DNA of 64,000 bases from Rhabditoides inermis (lineage: Eukaryota; Nematoda; Chromadorea; Rhabditida; Rhabditidae), in the NCBI GenBank assembly GCA_963966185.1, contig CAWZYM010000280.1, positions 124,001 to 188,000 on the forward strand, in the 5' to 3' direction. The translations under genes were made by a program, and so were the position numbers. Below the pieces are notes generated by a model. The model made no database searches, was not told the DNA's origin, and saw nothing but the letters and a program-made list of their open reading frames with translations. Shown one piece after another: positions 21,741 through 33,824 of this stretch (positions are counted from its first letter, which is position 1; every line of letters begins with the position of its first letter).

Positions 21741-21985
21741 CACGCTTTATTAGGGGCGGCGCGCAGCGGCGCCCGTTTGTTTTGAGCTGTGACGCGCGCA
21801 ACACGCCACTCCCAAGGCACACACGATTTCTCTATTCTAATACAATATACTTAATTAGTGTGCGTTATTTGTTAGAATATCACTTTGTAAGACCTATGAG
21901 TATGATTCGTGAAACCAATATCGGTTGCGGCATCCAAAAACCGCCCTCTCTTGCTCTCTCCCGCTTTGCCACTAAACGTGTTTAC

Positions 21986-21988
21986 GAC

Positions 21989-22019
<31 letters not shown>

Positions 22020-22020
22020 G
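21986..22020. repeat. (CGG)n microsatellite
   Basis: A perfect run of GGC triplets ends in GACGACGG inside the foldback element. The polyglycine or polyarginine open frames across it are artefacts of the repeat. Confidence 0.9.
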
Positions 22021-22412
22021 TGTGCATCACGTAAGCTCCGCCCACTGCACTTTGCGCTCATTGGTCGCTCGGCTCTCTTGCGTGCGCACTCTGATTGGCT
22101 GAGCGCATGCCCCGCCCTTCGTTCACCCACTCTCGTGTCGGCTCGCCGTCCAGGCCACCGCCCCAGTTTTGGCGCGAAAACTGTGGGGGGAGGGGAGTGT
22201 GCGGAGCGGAGTGAGTGGGTAAGAGAGAGAGAGAGACGCGAAATAGCGCGTGTCAATGAGAGACTGGCATTGGCAGGCGCACGAGCGATTCGACAAAGCA
22301 GTGCGTTTCCATATTCAGGATACGTTTTCTAAAGTTTCGAATATGTATACATAACATGTTCGGCACATCAACCTGAAAAACAATTTCTTCGAAATTTGAG
22401 AAAAGGACATCC

Positions 22413-22790
22413 ATTCTCTTTCGAAAAGTACACGAGTAAAGAGGAGTGGTTTGTTTTGATCTAATTCAACAAAAGCACATGCATAAAATCTCTTCGCAGC
22501 TGACTAAAATTTCAAAACAAACCTGCTCTTTCTGATCGATGAAAAATATAGTATGCACTATAATCGTGTCATACATTTTGTTGCAAGTTACTTGTTGGGA
22601 TTAACAGTATCCTGAATACCTGAACTCAACATGCTAACAAGAAAACAATTAGAGTTTTAAAACATCGTTCGAAAGAGCAGGTTTGTTTTGAAATTTTAGT
22701 CAGCTGCGAAGAGATTTTATGCATGTGCTTTTGTTGAATTAGATCAAAACAAACCACTCCTCTTTACTCGTGTACTTTTCGAAAGAGAAT
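22413..22790. repeat. Palindrome, 119-bp arms
   Basis: Arms at 22,413-22,531 and 22,671-22,790 are near-perfect inverted copies sharing CGAAAAGTACACGAGTAAAG and CTTCGCAGCTGACTAAAAT. The 139-bp loop is AT-rich. Single-stranded folding would form a long hairpin. Confidence 0.9.
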
Positions 22791-22799
22791 ATACTTTGC

Positions 22800-23489
22800 A
22801 GTAAGATTCATCACTCCGACCGTGTCTTTCCTCAATTAATTACTTACGCCCTGTCATTTGCCTCTTCATCCCCGTTTCAATTCCTCTTACTGCCCTCCTT
22901 TTCATCTTTCAAGAAAGTCGGCGCATGGAGTGTAATCACTGTAGAAGTGAGACGTATCGATCCAAACAAACTCCAACATTTCAGCAGTGTAACCCTGTGT
23001 GTCGAGACACGTGCCCCCTTCTTCTCAGCAAATCACCACAAAACTCTTGTAACTTTGTGATTGTAAACCGCCAGAAGCGTGAGATGATCAACAATCATCT
23101 CATTTTTCAAGTATACATTCACCTTTTCTGTGTCAGCATCTGTCCCGTGCCAATCCATGAAACGCATCACTGTCTCTTTTCTGCGAAGTAGGCGATTCGC
23201 AATGACAAAGAGGTTCCACCGATTTCATTTGAACGAAGGAATCGACACCCACCGCCTGTTCTCATCCGTGCCATACTTCTCCAACTTGTCCCTCAGCTTT
23301 TTTTCCCAAACAATATCCCCATATGAACTAAACAGGATTTGACGGATGGATCCGTGTTCCCGACAGTACCACTCCTCAAACCCTTGACTTCCTCGTCGTC
23401 TCGCAAGTCCTTCCAAAACCACTCCTGTCAAACTATCCATGAAGGAGACAAGAAAACGTTACAAACTGAGAGAGTGGTTTCTTCGCTTT
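22800..23489. other. Spacer or decayed repeat
   Basis: No recognised gene. Open frames here are short and lack motifs. It may be the unmatched part of the repeat continued at 23,490. Confidence 0.35.
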
Positions 23490-24260
23490 CTCACTTCACC
23501 CGTCCCAGCTATACTTCTTCGCCATCACTTCCCTTTTAATTTCCTTTAGCAAATCAGAAAGTCTGTGTTGTGTTCTCCCCATGCATGCTGTCACTTGTAC
23601 AGCCAACTCCTCTGCTCACCCTTCCCGTTATTCTCCAAAAACCTCTTCAACTTTTCCATCTGTTCTGTTGACGCCTTAATGAGTTACCTCAGCTACACCG
23701 AGATACACCAACTTCTGCTCCCCTGAATGCCCGTCCTCATAACTCATGATGTATCCCTGCAGTTTCTTCTGAGATTTAGATGTCTCATCCGAGAGAACAC
23801 ACAGCGGTGCCAGCTAATCTATCGCTTTGTTCATCAGAACTCCAACATGTTTCAATGCGCACCCTGCGCGCTTGAAAAGCATTGTTACCAACAGTGGACT
23901 TGCAAGGCACGCCATCATATCTGACATAGAAAAAGTCACCAAAAGTGCGAATAACACGAGACACCTTCTCATCGCTCACTTTCTCATCGCTCACTTCAGG
24001 CGCATTACCAACAATCTCGTTCGTGACAAGAAGTTTCGCTGAGTCGAATCTCACAAGCTCACCCTTCAGTTGCCTCCATAACACCGTCCACACCTACTCG
24101 CTACAGTTTAGCTATTTTTCACGACTGTCTTACAAAAACATTCTCCACGGTTTTGAGTGTGAATGCCAATCTCTTCGCTGTTTTGATCCCCTTGCAACCA
24201 GGCGCACACTCGCCTTTCCCACTTCTCCTCTCACTTTTGTGACTCGCATTCGCACCCGCA
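23490..24260 (+). repeat. Dispersed repeat R1, copy in + orientation
   Basis: The sequence recurs inverted at 28,262-29,045 with frequent substitutions. Shared landmarks include CTCATCGCTCACTTC, GGCGCATTACCAACAATCTC and GAGTGTGAATGCCAATCTC. A 150-aa frame on this strand is conserved in both copies, and the opposite strand also reads protein-like (FDSAKLLVTNEIVGNAPE) but with stops. I do not recognise the family. A Penelope-like 3' end follows directly. Confidence 0.6.
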
Positions 24261-24264
24261 CCCC

Positions 24265-24440
24265 AAACAACGGTTTATTGTCGAAGCCGCGGAAGTTATG
24301 TCTCGCAAACCGGTTTCGAACCTTTCCCCTGAATCGGAAAGCTGAGCCTACATACTTGTTCAACTATGTAGTCATAACTCACCCACATTGTTTTTGACGC
24401 ATTTGTTTTTGTTATTGTGTGTTGTTATTGAATTTTTGTT
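24265..24440 (+). mobile_element. Penelope-like element 3' end fragment
   Basis: The + strand reads MSRKPVSN, then after a break a sequence ending in CTATGTAGTCATAACTC and CCCACATTGTTTTTGACGC. This parallels the minus strand of the better-preserved GIY-YIG relic at 41,045-41,880 (MSRKPVLNRKAEPN and the same 3' tail). It is a short decayed fragment. Confidence 0.5.
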
Positions 24441-25058
24441 TTTTGAATCTAATATTGTTGTCAGAATTATGACTGTGTAGGTAGGATAGGTATAGACACT
24501 TCGATTTAACAAGGTTTGATCAGAACAAATGAAATAGGCAAAATTCGAGAATTTGCATATGTGTATCAAATCAATAATAGGCGGTATCAAAAGTGTTAAT
24601 AGTAACTGTTAATAACAATACTTGTCTCAGAGCAGCTCAAATTAAGACAGTACATCTGTGTGGTCGGAAGTGTGAACTCTGTCCAGGATTGGGCGTGTCA
24701 TAGTGAAACCGTTTTTTTTTTTGCGACAGGGCAAATTACGGTGATATTGTGCGCCAGAGCAAACGTTTTGTGTGACTATGGTCTTGCAATAGGGCACACC
24801 CTTATTTCTGATAATCAAAGTTCGAAAGTCGTATAATTATAAATTTAACTTGTATACATCACTTTAGACTCTGTGTGTCTAGTGTGATTGAATTGCCCCT
24901 GGCAAATCAAAGATAACAGGAAAATGCGGTTTCGTAACGCTAGTAAACCAAAGTAAAAACCCAAGGTTTCTTTTACACAATATCTAGACAATTTTTTTCT
25001 GTTTTACTTACAGTTAAAAAATTGTATCCGATGTTTTTGAAAAGCGTGTGTGAAAAAT
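24441..25058. other. Spacer before gene D
   Basis: AT-rich, no gene recognised. Confidence 0.45.
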
Positions 25059-25059
25059 T

Positions 25060-25111
25060 TCTCATCCGATTTATAGTCTGCCACGTTTGATCACTCGCGT
25101 GTCACTTTTCA

Positions 25112-25149
<38 letters not shown>

Positions 25150-25172
25150 AGTTAGAGCAGAGTGAGTGAACG
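25060..25172 (+). promoter_or_regulatory. Upstream block of Srx gene D with TA microsatellite
   Basis: CCGATTTATAGTCTGCCACG (about 25,068) and CACTCGCGTGTCACTTTTC match the gene C upstream block. A (TA)n run at 25,114-25,147 then replaces most of the region carrying AGAACCCTGTCGGC in C. GAGTGAGTGAACGATG follows at the start codon. Confidence 0.5.
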
Positions 25173-26938
25173 ATGTCGAATACCGCAACCGACTGGAGTT
25201 TTGTCTACGGAGCTTCATCCTCGCTTTGTGTAGTGAGATTTTTATTTATTTCAAAATGGGCAAATTCTTGTTCAGTGCGGGTTGCTGGGTATGTTCTTCA
25301 ACGTATTTTCCGTTCTGTTACTGTTCAAAAATGCGACACTACGGAGTGCTTTTGGTAAGTTTCTTCAGGAAACACTTTCTAAAAAGATGATTAGGTGTTT
25401 TATGCGCATCTCACACAGTCGCAAATTTTGGAGTTTGTTCATTGTTCGTGATATGGTGTGTTCCCATAGCGTTCTTGTGAGTTAGACTGGCGTTTTTTTT
25501 CATGAAAAATAAAATGTTTCCAGCCAACGACCTGACATCTCTTACACAACTCTTGGAAACATGTTAGGAATGATTTTGACGGGGTTTTGGAACGTTGGCA
25601 TGTACTCACATCTTGTTATTTCATTGAACCGAATTGCAGGTCCACTAAGGGCAACATATACTCAGTTGACATTTCCATTTTAGCAATTTGCTTCCCGATA
25701 GCAGCTCGCAATTTTCTCACACTTCGATCGAGTTTTTTCGTCGTTGTCATCGTATGGCTGCTAGCCTGCTGTCACATGGCACCGTACCTGATCTATCGTA
25801 CATGTGTTTTTCCAGACATTTTTCCACGCTCATTTTCAGAAAGCAGCTGCTACATGAACTTTGATCCCTCCATAGTAATGTGGGTAGCTGCTGAGACGCC
25901 ATGTGGACACGTGATGACTGTGTGAGTACGATTTATTCGTATAACGTCATCAAAACGTCTTTCAGATACACTGACTATTACACTTCGATGTTCACGATAG
26001 CATGTATCATTCTCATCGATGCGTGCACATTCGTAAAATTGCGAGCGACATCGGTATCATGCACAGCGGAGTATCAGCGGAACATCCAATAGGAAAAATT
26101 CTCAGGGCGGGCAGCGCGACGCGACCGCCACGCACGCGATTAGCGCGCTGGCGGATATGTGAATGGGGTGTTTCGGCCAATTAGCGGCCAGTAAGGCTGA
26201 CGTGTCCTTTCCGCCTGCAGGCCGCAGCGCTCGCGACAAAGACGCGGCGCGGCGCCCCGCCCCCTGAAGCGCATTTCAGACACAACGGAACGCAATAACG
26301 CAAAACGCATGCGTTCTCTATGCAGCGACTCTAGAAGGTGCGAAACACAGCCGCAGCCGCACGCACCATGCGGCGAAACGCATTGTGGCGTGCGGTTGCA
26401 CTTTGCCATCGGAAACGCATGCCGCACATGCGTTGCGGCTTGTATAAAAAAAACCTTGAGATTCCAAGAGCGCGGCGCCCCACCCCGTTTTTTTTGTCTT
26501 TGAAAAACGAGGACTTCGGGCAGCCATGATTATGTAAAATCGTGTTCGCTCATTCGAAAATGTTTCAGAGTGACGTGGGCAGATCAAAAACGCACAGGAA
26601 GCTAGAGATCCGATTTTTCACACAGTCCTGTCTTCATGGGTTCATTTTCGTGTCGGAAATCGCTTGTTTCAGCTATATCTGCACATTTTCGGGCGATTCA
26701 CGATGGCTATGGTAAAAAAAAAGTCTTATCACAGGACGCGAAACGTTTAGGTTTCTCACAACAACGTTTGCGTGGGTGTTCTGTCATCTCATGGACGGGT
26801 AAGCTCCTTATTGCATGCATTTAACATGGAACATTTCATAGGATCTGCTTTGTGTGTTTCCATTTCGGTCGAGCCGAATTCCGAAAGACAGCTTCAAATG
26901 TGATTACCGTCCAGTCGAACTGTGTTTCAAGAAAATAA
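25173..26938 (+). CDS. Srx-type 7TM chemoreceptor, gene D
   Basis: Ten exons: 25,173-25,232, 25,276-25,354, 25,395-25,476, 25,524-25,639, 25,684-25,797, 25,840-25,921, 25,966-26,053, 26,569-26,711, 26,751-26,798 and 26,842-26,938. They give 302 aa with the same plan as gene C. The N-terminus is [19 protein letters not shown]3 ends in NRIA. The outer loop has ESSCYMNFDPS. IDACTFVKLRATS follows TM5, and the tail has AEFRKTAS. The intron 4 donor is unusual (GTCCAC), as in gene E, and could lower splicing efficiency or shift the donor. AATAAA overlaps the stop codon (26,934-26,939), perhaps by chance. Intron 7 is GC-rich. The frame is intact. A chemosensory GPCR role is inferred. Confidence 0.8.
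26054..26568. repeat. GC-rich repeat in intron 7 of gene D
   Basis: This is the full-length form of the intron 7 repeat, with GCGCGGCGCCCCGCCCC blocks and several GCATGCG and GAAACGCAT words (about 26,270-26,450). It is nearly identical to gene E intron 7 (39,472-39,949). Gene C has an internal deletion of this repeat. Confidence 0.6.
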
Positions 26939-28030
26939 ATATACTATGACTACGCACTGTATTATAAATCGATTTCAAACAAAAGAGAAAAAAAAAACAA
27001 TAAGATTACTAGTTTCGTTCATATGCAGTTGTGGTGAAAACACGGAATAGAAATTATACAATAAGATGATCGGGCGGCACAACAGCCCCCGTCGTCGGTC
27101 CGTATCCCTGCAACCCGGTACAACCGCACTCTCACCATAAATCAAAGTTAACATGATCTATGCAGGGAAAGCGCCGTCGCATCACCCGAAACGAGATACA
27201 AATGAGTGAGGAAGTCTAAGTGTGCCGTTTGCCACCACTTCTAAATAAGATTCACCCCAGCTTCATATTTCAGACATTAGTGGGGTCTTGTATGTTAAGT
27301 GAACTCAAAAAAGTGTCATTTTTGCTATGGAAGTTCACATGATTATTTAAGCTCTTTCTGAATCGGTGTTTATCGACGGTATTTACAACGTTTTGAAGAA
27401 GCAAGTTCCGAGTGTTAACAAATGAATAAATGAAAGAATGTTGAATCGTGACTTAGCGCTTCTGTTGAGCCTATACCCATTAGAACAGACAGTTTCATTT
27501 GTCTATCGATGAAAAACATCAACAACTAGTGTAAAAACAGTTTTTCCCAAAGGAAAAGTCATGTTTTTTCACTTTCCGCGGTTTGCCACTGCGCGGAATC
27601 GAACCCTTGAAATCGAGGCGCGCGGGGCATGTTGGACCCCTATCCTTTTGTACGTCATAATAACCTAGCAGTTGAACAAACACTGATCGATCATCAAACT
27701 ATTAAAACGGTAATTTAACACATGCGCACCTGGTTTGTCCTTGCACGTGTTTCTGTAGTGACTGAGCTTTACGTGCTCATTTATTTCTTGCTGGCCGGGC
27801 AAGCCGCGGGAGGTGCGCCACGTGTCGTGTTGCTTTCACGCCGGACGAGCGACAGGTACACGGTACGACTTATACGGTTTAGGGCGGAGGTATGAGTAGT
27901 GCTGCGTAGTGCGTAGTGCTCAACATTCTTAAGCTCGTTTGTAGCTGTTTTATTATTTTCGAATTTCTCGTAATGTTTTGTCGTCTTGGCAGATTTAGCG
28001 TTTTGTCCGCAATACGACGGACAGTGGTCA
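26939..28030. other. Spacer after gene D
   Basis: No gene is recognised. A tRNA-like minus-strand sequence lies at about 27,585-27,660 (B-box GGGTTCGATTCC). The rest is low-information sequence. Confidence 0.45.
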
Positions 28031-28261
28031 TTTCGCCAGATTCATTCCCAGCGACCACACAACGCTATAAGTAGCCCGTGCTTGTATCGTAGCACAAGTT
28101 TCATTGCGTTTCGAGAATATGAGAATATGCCCTTTATTGGCGCGCTCGGCATTAAGTCACTATGCTTACGTCTTCATCCATGTTCACAAATGTATATGAC
28201 CCGTCTGGGGTCTGATTTGTCCCGCGTAACTGTGATATAGGAAATTGGCCCGCTCCAATAC

Positions 28262-29045
28262 GGGTGCGAATGCGAGTCACAAAAGTGAGAGGAGAAGTGG
28301 GAAAGGCGAGTGTGCGCCTGGTTGCAAGGGGATCAAAACAGCGAAGAGATTGGCATTCACACTCAAAACCGTGGAGAATGTTTTTGTAATACAGTGGTGA
28401 CAAATAGCTGAACTGAAGTAGCGAGTAGGTGTGGACGGTGTTATGGAGGCAACTAAAGGGTGAGCTTGTGAGATTCGACTCAGCGAAACTTCTCGTCACG
28501 AACGAGATTGTTGGTAATGCGCCTGAAGTGAGCGATGAGGAAGTGAGCGATGAGAAGGTGCCTTTTGTTATTCGCACTTTTGGTGACTTTTTCTAGGTCA
28601 GATATGATAGCGTGCCATGCAAGTTGGTAACATTGCTTTTTAAGCGCGCAGGGTTGCATTGAAACATGTTGGAGTTCTGATGAACAAGGCGATAGATTAG
28701 CTGGCACCGCTGTGTGTTCTCTCGGATGAGACATCTAAATTTCATCAGAAACTGCATCATGAGGAATATTACGACATGAGTTATGAGGACAGGCACTCAG
28801 GGAAGCAGAAGTTGGTGCATCTCTGTGTTGTTGAGGTGGCAAGTAAGGCGTCATTAAAACAGATGGAAAAGTTGAAGAGGGTGTTGGAGGATATCGGGGA
28901 AGAGTAGGCAGAGGAATAAGTACAAGTGACAGCGTGCATGGGGGACAGGGCGATACACAGACTCGATTTGCTGAGTTGCTAAAGGAAATAAAAAGGAAAA
29001 AATGGCGAGGAGGTATAGCTGAGACGAGTGAAGTGAGAGAGAACA
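28262..29045 (-). repeat. Dispersed repeat R1, copy in - orientation
   Basis: Inverted relative of 23,490-24,260. The shared order of words includes the doubled CTCATCGCTCACTTC and GCATTACCAACAATCTCGTT. The two copies have drifted by many substitutions and small indels. Confidence 0.6.
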
Positions 29046-30317
29046 ATTACCACTTGGATGGAAATGTGAAAGAGCCAGTGAGTTATGACAGGCGTACGTG
29101 ACAACTTCAAGTGTTCACGGTGCAGTGCTGCAGTGTCTAAGATGACTCCACAGGGACGCATAGTTTCTTCCTTCGAAAACGGACATCGATAACGAGGAGG
29201 CCAAACACGTGAACAGTGAATGCGACCACTGTTCGAGACAGTTTCTGTCTGGCGACATTGTCGAATTCAAGGCATAATGAAAGGGACTCACGGGGGATGT
29301 CTATTATATATCACTATGACGCGTAGCCTGACGATCTGCGGTTATAGCGTCAGCTATCGAAAACCATAGTGTCAATCAAGAATTCAACGCGAAACAGGAA
29401 ATTGTGGTCCAATATTTGATAGAGACTAGATAGCAAATGTTCGTCGCCTGATGAGGACAAGTCAGTGCGTGAGCCAGCGATACAACATATTTGTATGAAG
29501 AGACCGGAATAGTTCACGGCACTTTCCCTGCCCATGTTAGGTCAGGAACTATTAGGGTGGTACGCAGGAGGATGGGTAGGACGTGAGGCAGATTGTGATC
29601 TCGCGACTATGGCATCATATGTTTTTTTTCCATTCTTGACCGAGGCAAGTGGGTGAGTATGCAAAGAGATAAAGCGAGAAAAAGATGAAAATTTTCTGAC
29701 CTCGTTGCTCAGACAGAAGGGCAGACGATTACTGGGAAACTGATTGCACATCCGCACACGGGAAGTGAGGTGGTTTTTTTTGTGAAAATAGATTTTAATC
29801 TGTGTCGCGCGTAGTAGTGTCGCGCCGGAGCGAGCCGCAAGCTGTGAATATTGCCTGGTCAACGGGGACATGTACTGCCCACCTGCCCACCAAGAGATGT
29901 GAAATGTGAAGTCTCAATCGGAGCAAGAGCAACGACCAGCGGAAGGACCTAACCCCTCCGTGCTCTACCGCTAGACAACACTTCGCGAGCAAAATAATGG
30001 GTGTGTACCGGAAAAAAACTGGTAGTGAAGAAAAGAACGGCAGATGAAATGCTCGCCGCCTCGGCGTACAGGTTATGAGGAGTGAGAAAACTGCCAGGAT
30101 GCACTATTGGAAGTGGGTAATTCCTCTGCGCTCGCCGCACTGCGAGCACTGAGGTTAAGTAGCCACCAGTGTACGATATATTATATTAATTCGTCAGGGT
30201 GCGTTATATAAATTCGCCAGGTTGCGAGACGGGAGAAGGACCTGGTCCTCTTGGGATGCCGCAGAGCTCATCACATCGGGAGAAGAGCATCGAAGGTGAG
30301 ACTCGTCCGTCTGCGGA
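29046..30317. other. Interior of the large inverted repeat, no gene
   Basis: No domain is recognised. A tRNA-like minus-strand A-box (TCTAGCGGTAGAGCACGG) lies near 29,968-29,985. A short + frame ending at 30,420 (ISYITVTRDKPDGSYTF) looks protein-like but is unassigned. Confidence 0.35.
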
Positions 30318-30523
30318 GTATTGGACCGGGCCAATTTCATATATCACAGTTACGCGGGACAAACCAGACGGGTCATATACATTTGTGAACATGGAAGAAC
30401 ACGTAAGCATAGTGACCTAATGCCGAGCGCGCCAATAATAGGCATATTTTCGAAACGCAAGTAAACTTATGCTACGATACAAGCACGGGCTACTTATAGC
30501 GTTGTGTGGTCGCTGGGAATGAA

Positions 30524-31845
30524 TCGTAATCACTCTTCCTTTTTGGATAGTGAGTGTGCCGCATTTGCGTGGCTTAAATATCAAATTTATCTGGTTTGCG
30601 TCAGCTGCCATTCTCTCAAGCTGATATTGCATGTCCGAGACAAAGATGTATGACCAGTGCATTACTGTACTCAGTGAATCAGACAGTTACAAGTATCTAG
30701 GTGTAAATGTCGGTTTTCGCGATAAAATCGAACCGACTGAATCACTCGAGCAAATGAAAATCGATATAAGGAAGCTGGCAGCAGCCAGAGGCTCGCTCAG
30801 TGGCGATCAGCTGAGAGACGCAATCAAGACCTCTGTGATTTCGCGCCTATACTATTTCGCGATGAATGACAAGTTGCCAATAAGCAGCATTGATGAGCTA
30901 GAGAGGACGCTCGCAACAACTGTTGCCCACATACAGAATGTGAAGGGTGGAGTGCCGAAGCCGTACTTGTAATGCTCGAAAGGCTTCCATATGCAACATT
31001 CGAAAGACATCATGTATACTGGTAATATAAACACGACAATAAAGCTGTTGTGGTCGGACGATGCCTATATAAAGAATGTGTTTTGGAATCTTCTGGAATA
31101 CATTTCAGTAACTTGGATTGGAGTGCAAGAGGCAATCACGCTCGATAAGAAAGAGATGTGTGCACGCTATTTGAATGATGAGCAGTCGGGATACCGAATC
31201 GGGTCATACGGTAGCCGGACAAATGTGATGCGCAACTGCCGAGAGGCGGTGCGACACTTCAGAAAGACAATGCACGTTTTCAATGTGAAATGTGTGAATG
31301 GTGAGCTGGTGGTTGAAATGCAAGCAACCCCAGCCAGCAAAAAACCGATAACCGATAGAAAGATGAAACATCTCCTCAAACGGAGAATCACGTGTGCGCT
31401 GGAAGAGTGCAACATTGAGAGAATGAGTACCGAGTACTCGATAATCGGAAATAATTTCGATATGTTTGTGCAAGACAATCAAAATGTGAGAATCCTACGA
31501 GACAAATTGCCGCAGGCAATAACTGAGAGTGCGATTGAGTGGAGACACCGGGCGCTGCTCGATAATTTACCTCTGAAAGGATCGAGATTCAATTCGAAGA
31601 ATGCAGAATCAGACAAGATATGCTCTGTGTGCAATGAGAGAAAGATTGAGACGCTTGCTCACGTGCTCAATGGGTGTGAAGCTCATTTGAAAACGGGAGT
31701 AACGGACAGGCATAACAACATTCAAGACATAATAGTAGCTGCTGCGGAAAAGAGCGCAGTGAATCAAAATGCTTGGATTGAGACTGATACGCGCAATGCG
31801 ATAGATGGAGGAAACCTCCGCCCCGACATTGTGCTGAAAAAAGAG
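30524..31845 (+). pseudogene. Partial, rearranged NeSL-type retrotransposon copy
   Basis: Positions 30,637-31,845 match 35,550-36,758 of the main NeSL copy almost base for base, including the in-frame TAA after VPKPYL (here) or VPKLYL. Directly upstream, 30,524-30,638 is the inverted copy of 35,433-35,547, so the 5'-most 115 bp is flipped with a 2-bp overlap at the junction. Homology stops at 31,845 before the endonuclease C-terminus, so the element's 3' end is missing. The encoded part covers the RT thumb and the CCHC and RPD motifs. It is not functional. Confidence 0.9.
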
Positions 31846-32292
31846 AGTTTCAAAAAAAGAAACCAGTTTCTATAATCTATTATACGTAATCTTTCTTCTG
31901 TTCAATTTTTAGAGAAATCTAAGATCATGAATTTTGGGTGCATTTTGGGTACATTCGCTTATTTGGGCATGAAGATGAGGTCACAGGCAGCTGGTATCGC
32001 GGCTATCGACTTTTCCTAGGTCGATTCACCTACTCTCCAAATTTGGTTCTAATTGAAGTATTTTGAAATTTTTCTTCATAGTTAAGAGATTAGGTGATAA
32101 CTATGATTAGGAGATCGCTATTGACGAGATATTTGGAATTTTGCGTACTGGGGTTTTGAAGAAACTTTTTAGAAGAAGTGAAGTGATATTACTGATTTTG
32201 AAGAAAGATAACCTTCCGGAAAGAAGGACAGACAGACACCATAGTAAATATTAGTATGCAAGGGGGAACAGTTTGAGAAGAGTCAGGAAGAA
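31846..32292. other. Sequence upstream of the main NeSL frame
   Basis: No coding motif is recognised. It may include the 5' UTR of the main NeSL copy, whose 5' boundary is not evident. Confidence 0.35.
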
Positions 32293-33824
32293 ATGCGAAA
32301 AGAAAAGATGGGAAAAAGACACGCTGCCCACGCAGAGAGAAGGAAACAGAGTTCACAATGCGATGATGAGACAGAGACTAGTCAGTCAGCTGATCCACCA
32401 TCACAGACAGAATCGATTGCCCCCTCGCAGTCAGTGAGTGAAGGCAACGGACGAAAAAGAAAGATAGTGGATGGCAGCGCACAGACGAAGAGAGTGTGCA
32501 CTGAACCACTGGAAATAGTCAATAGATCGATGAATGAGGCAGAGACGCAGAGTGAACCAGGCAATGATGCTGCGGATTACTCAAGAGTCGATGTAGTTAG
32601 AGAGAACGTGAATGGAGAGAAAAGGCCGCATGCGAGCCGCGATACCGCTTTGATAAAGTTGCGGTCAGTCTCTTCGAAACACTCTCAAATGCCTCCGAAA
32701 CACTTCGGAATTGCCTTTCGAATCGCCCTCAGAACACTCCCGAACTACCTTCGAAATACTCCCGAATACCCCCGAACACTTCGGAATGCCTTGCTATGCC
32801 TTCGAAACACTCCCGAATGGCTTTCGAAGAGACTGACCGCACCTTCAGAGAAAGCGAGGAGATGAGTGGAATAGAGTTCAGCCAGCTGTCAGCTGGTGTG
32901 ACTGTGCGAGAAGAGAGATCGCAGTCTGATCTACCAACGTCCGAGGAGGCGAGTCAAGACGGACCGGTCGATCAATACCAATCAATTGAAGTTGAAAATC
33001 ATGAAATTGAGAGCCCATTGATGCCATCTGAGAAAACTGTGAATCATGATGAATTTGAGGAATATCGAGTGCAAAGCGACCTGACCAGGTCGGCGATGGC
33101 TTGTCTCAATCACAGTGAGGGTGCGAATTCGCGGTTGAGCAATCAAGCAATCCATGCGTTTCTCATTTCGAAATACCGTAATACGAGCACATATGTGATG
33201 AACCCCGCTGTCGTGCGTGGAGTGATATGGAAATACAAAGGAAGCGAGATCGCAACGAGTCACGCAATACAAGACACAAAGTACAGTAAAGTGGTGCTAC
33301 CGTACCACTACAACAACCACTGGATGCTAGTTGTGGCTGATAAGACACACGATAAAGCTACCGTATACGATCCCAGACAATGTAACTCGATCGATAATAG
33401 ATCAATCGATAAACTGGAGCGCCTGTTCGGTCGCGAGATACAATATGCCGAGCCTGCCACCTACAGTAGGCAGGAGAGAAATGAAGTGAATTGTGGATTG
33501 AGAGTTGTGATGATACTAGAACAACTAATTGATAATCGACCGTTTTTTCATTCGATTAGAGAGCTGGAACAGCTGAGAGTGAGAATTAGAACAAAGATTC
33601 ATAATGAGAGAACGAGTCACATACCGAAACTCATGGATATTGACTTGTTTTACATGCAGGTGAACCCCATGCCACTTTCCGTGAAGAGGAGTTGGCTGGA
33701 GAAGCTCAATAAGACGACCTCGTTTGAACAGGTCGAGTATGTAGCTGATCAGTTTGTGAAATTTGCATACCTAAAGATGAAAGAAAAACACGCGGAAGCG
33801 TGTAAACTATGTATTGGAGGATGA
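32293..33824 (+). pseudogene. NeSL-type ORF, N-terminal part with Ulp1-like protease
   Basis: Two overlapping frames (32,293-32,865 and 32,796-33,824) make up a Ser/Glu-rich N-terminal region followed by a C48 (Ulp1/SENP-like) cysteine peptidase domain. The catalytic triad is visible: His in NNHW (codon 33,318), Asp in VYDPR (33,369) and Cys in NCGL (33,492). A Ulp1-type protease is characteristic of NeSL-1 elements of nematodes. A small MITE (32,660-32,841) interrupts the N-terminal region and shifts the frame. At about 33,813 the frame shifts again into the RT-bearing part. Expected N-terminal zinc fingers were not seen. Confidence 0.8.
32660..32841. mobile_element. Small inverted-repeat insertion inside NeSL
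   Basis: Ends TGCGGTCAGTCTCTTCGAAA and its complement bound 182 bp built from degenerate copies of a roughly 21-bp unit of the type TTCGAAACACTCCCGAATGCC. The length is not a multiple of three, so the insertion breaks the NeSL reading frame. Clear target-site duplications were not identified. Confidence 0.7.

Larger units (their letters stand above)
21749..22792. mobile_element. Foldback element, about 1.04 kb
   Basis: The left end is a GC hairpin (GGGGCGGCGCGCAGCGGCGCCC) followed by GTTTGT. The middle is GC-rich and includes a (CGG)n run at 21,986-22,020 and a GA run near 22,221-22,238. The right part is a palindrome with arms 22,413-22,531 and 22,671-22,790, ending CTTTTCGAAAGAGAAT. The element at 38,259-38,974 has the same three-part layout and similar ends. 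There is no coding frame. It abuts the broken CR1-like RT. Confidence 0.6.
28031..30524. repeat. Large inverted repeat, arms about 210-230 bp
   Basis: The left arm 28,031-28,259 and right arm about 30,318-30,524 are inverted copies sharing CGACCACACAACGCTATAAG, GCCCGTGCTTGTATCGTAGC and CTATGCTTACGT. The 2-kb interior contains repeat R1 in minus orientation (28,262-29,045) and unrecognised sequence. The right arm ends exactly where the inverted NeSL fragment begins, with a few shared bases. It may be a foldback-type transposon or an inverted duplication. Confidence 0.7.

Noticed and set aside
21972..22256. Arg- and Gly-rich open frames over the CGG run
   Set aside because: An artefact of the triplet repeat inside a foldback element. 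No start context or splice support.
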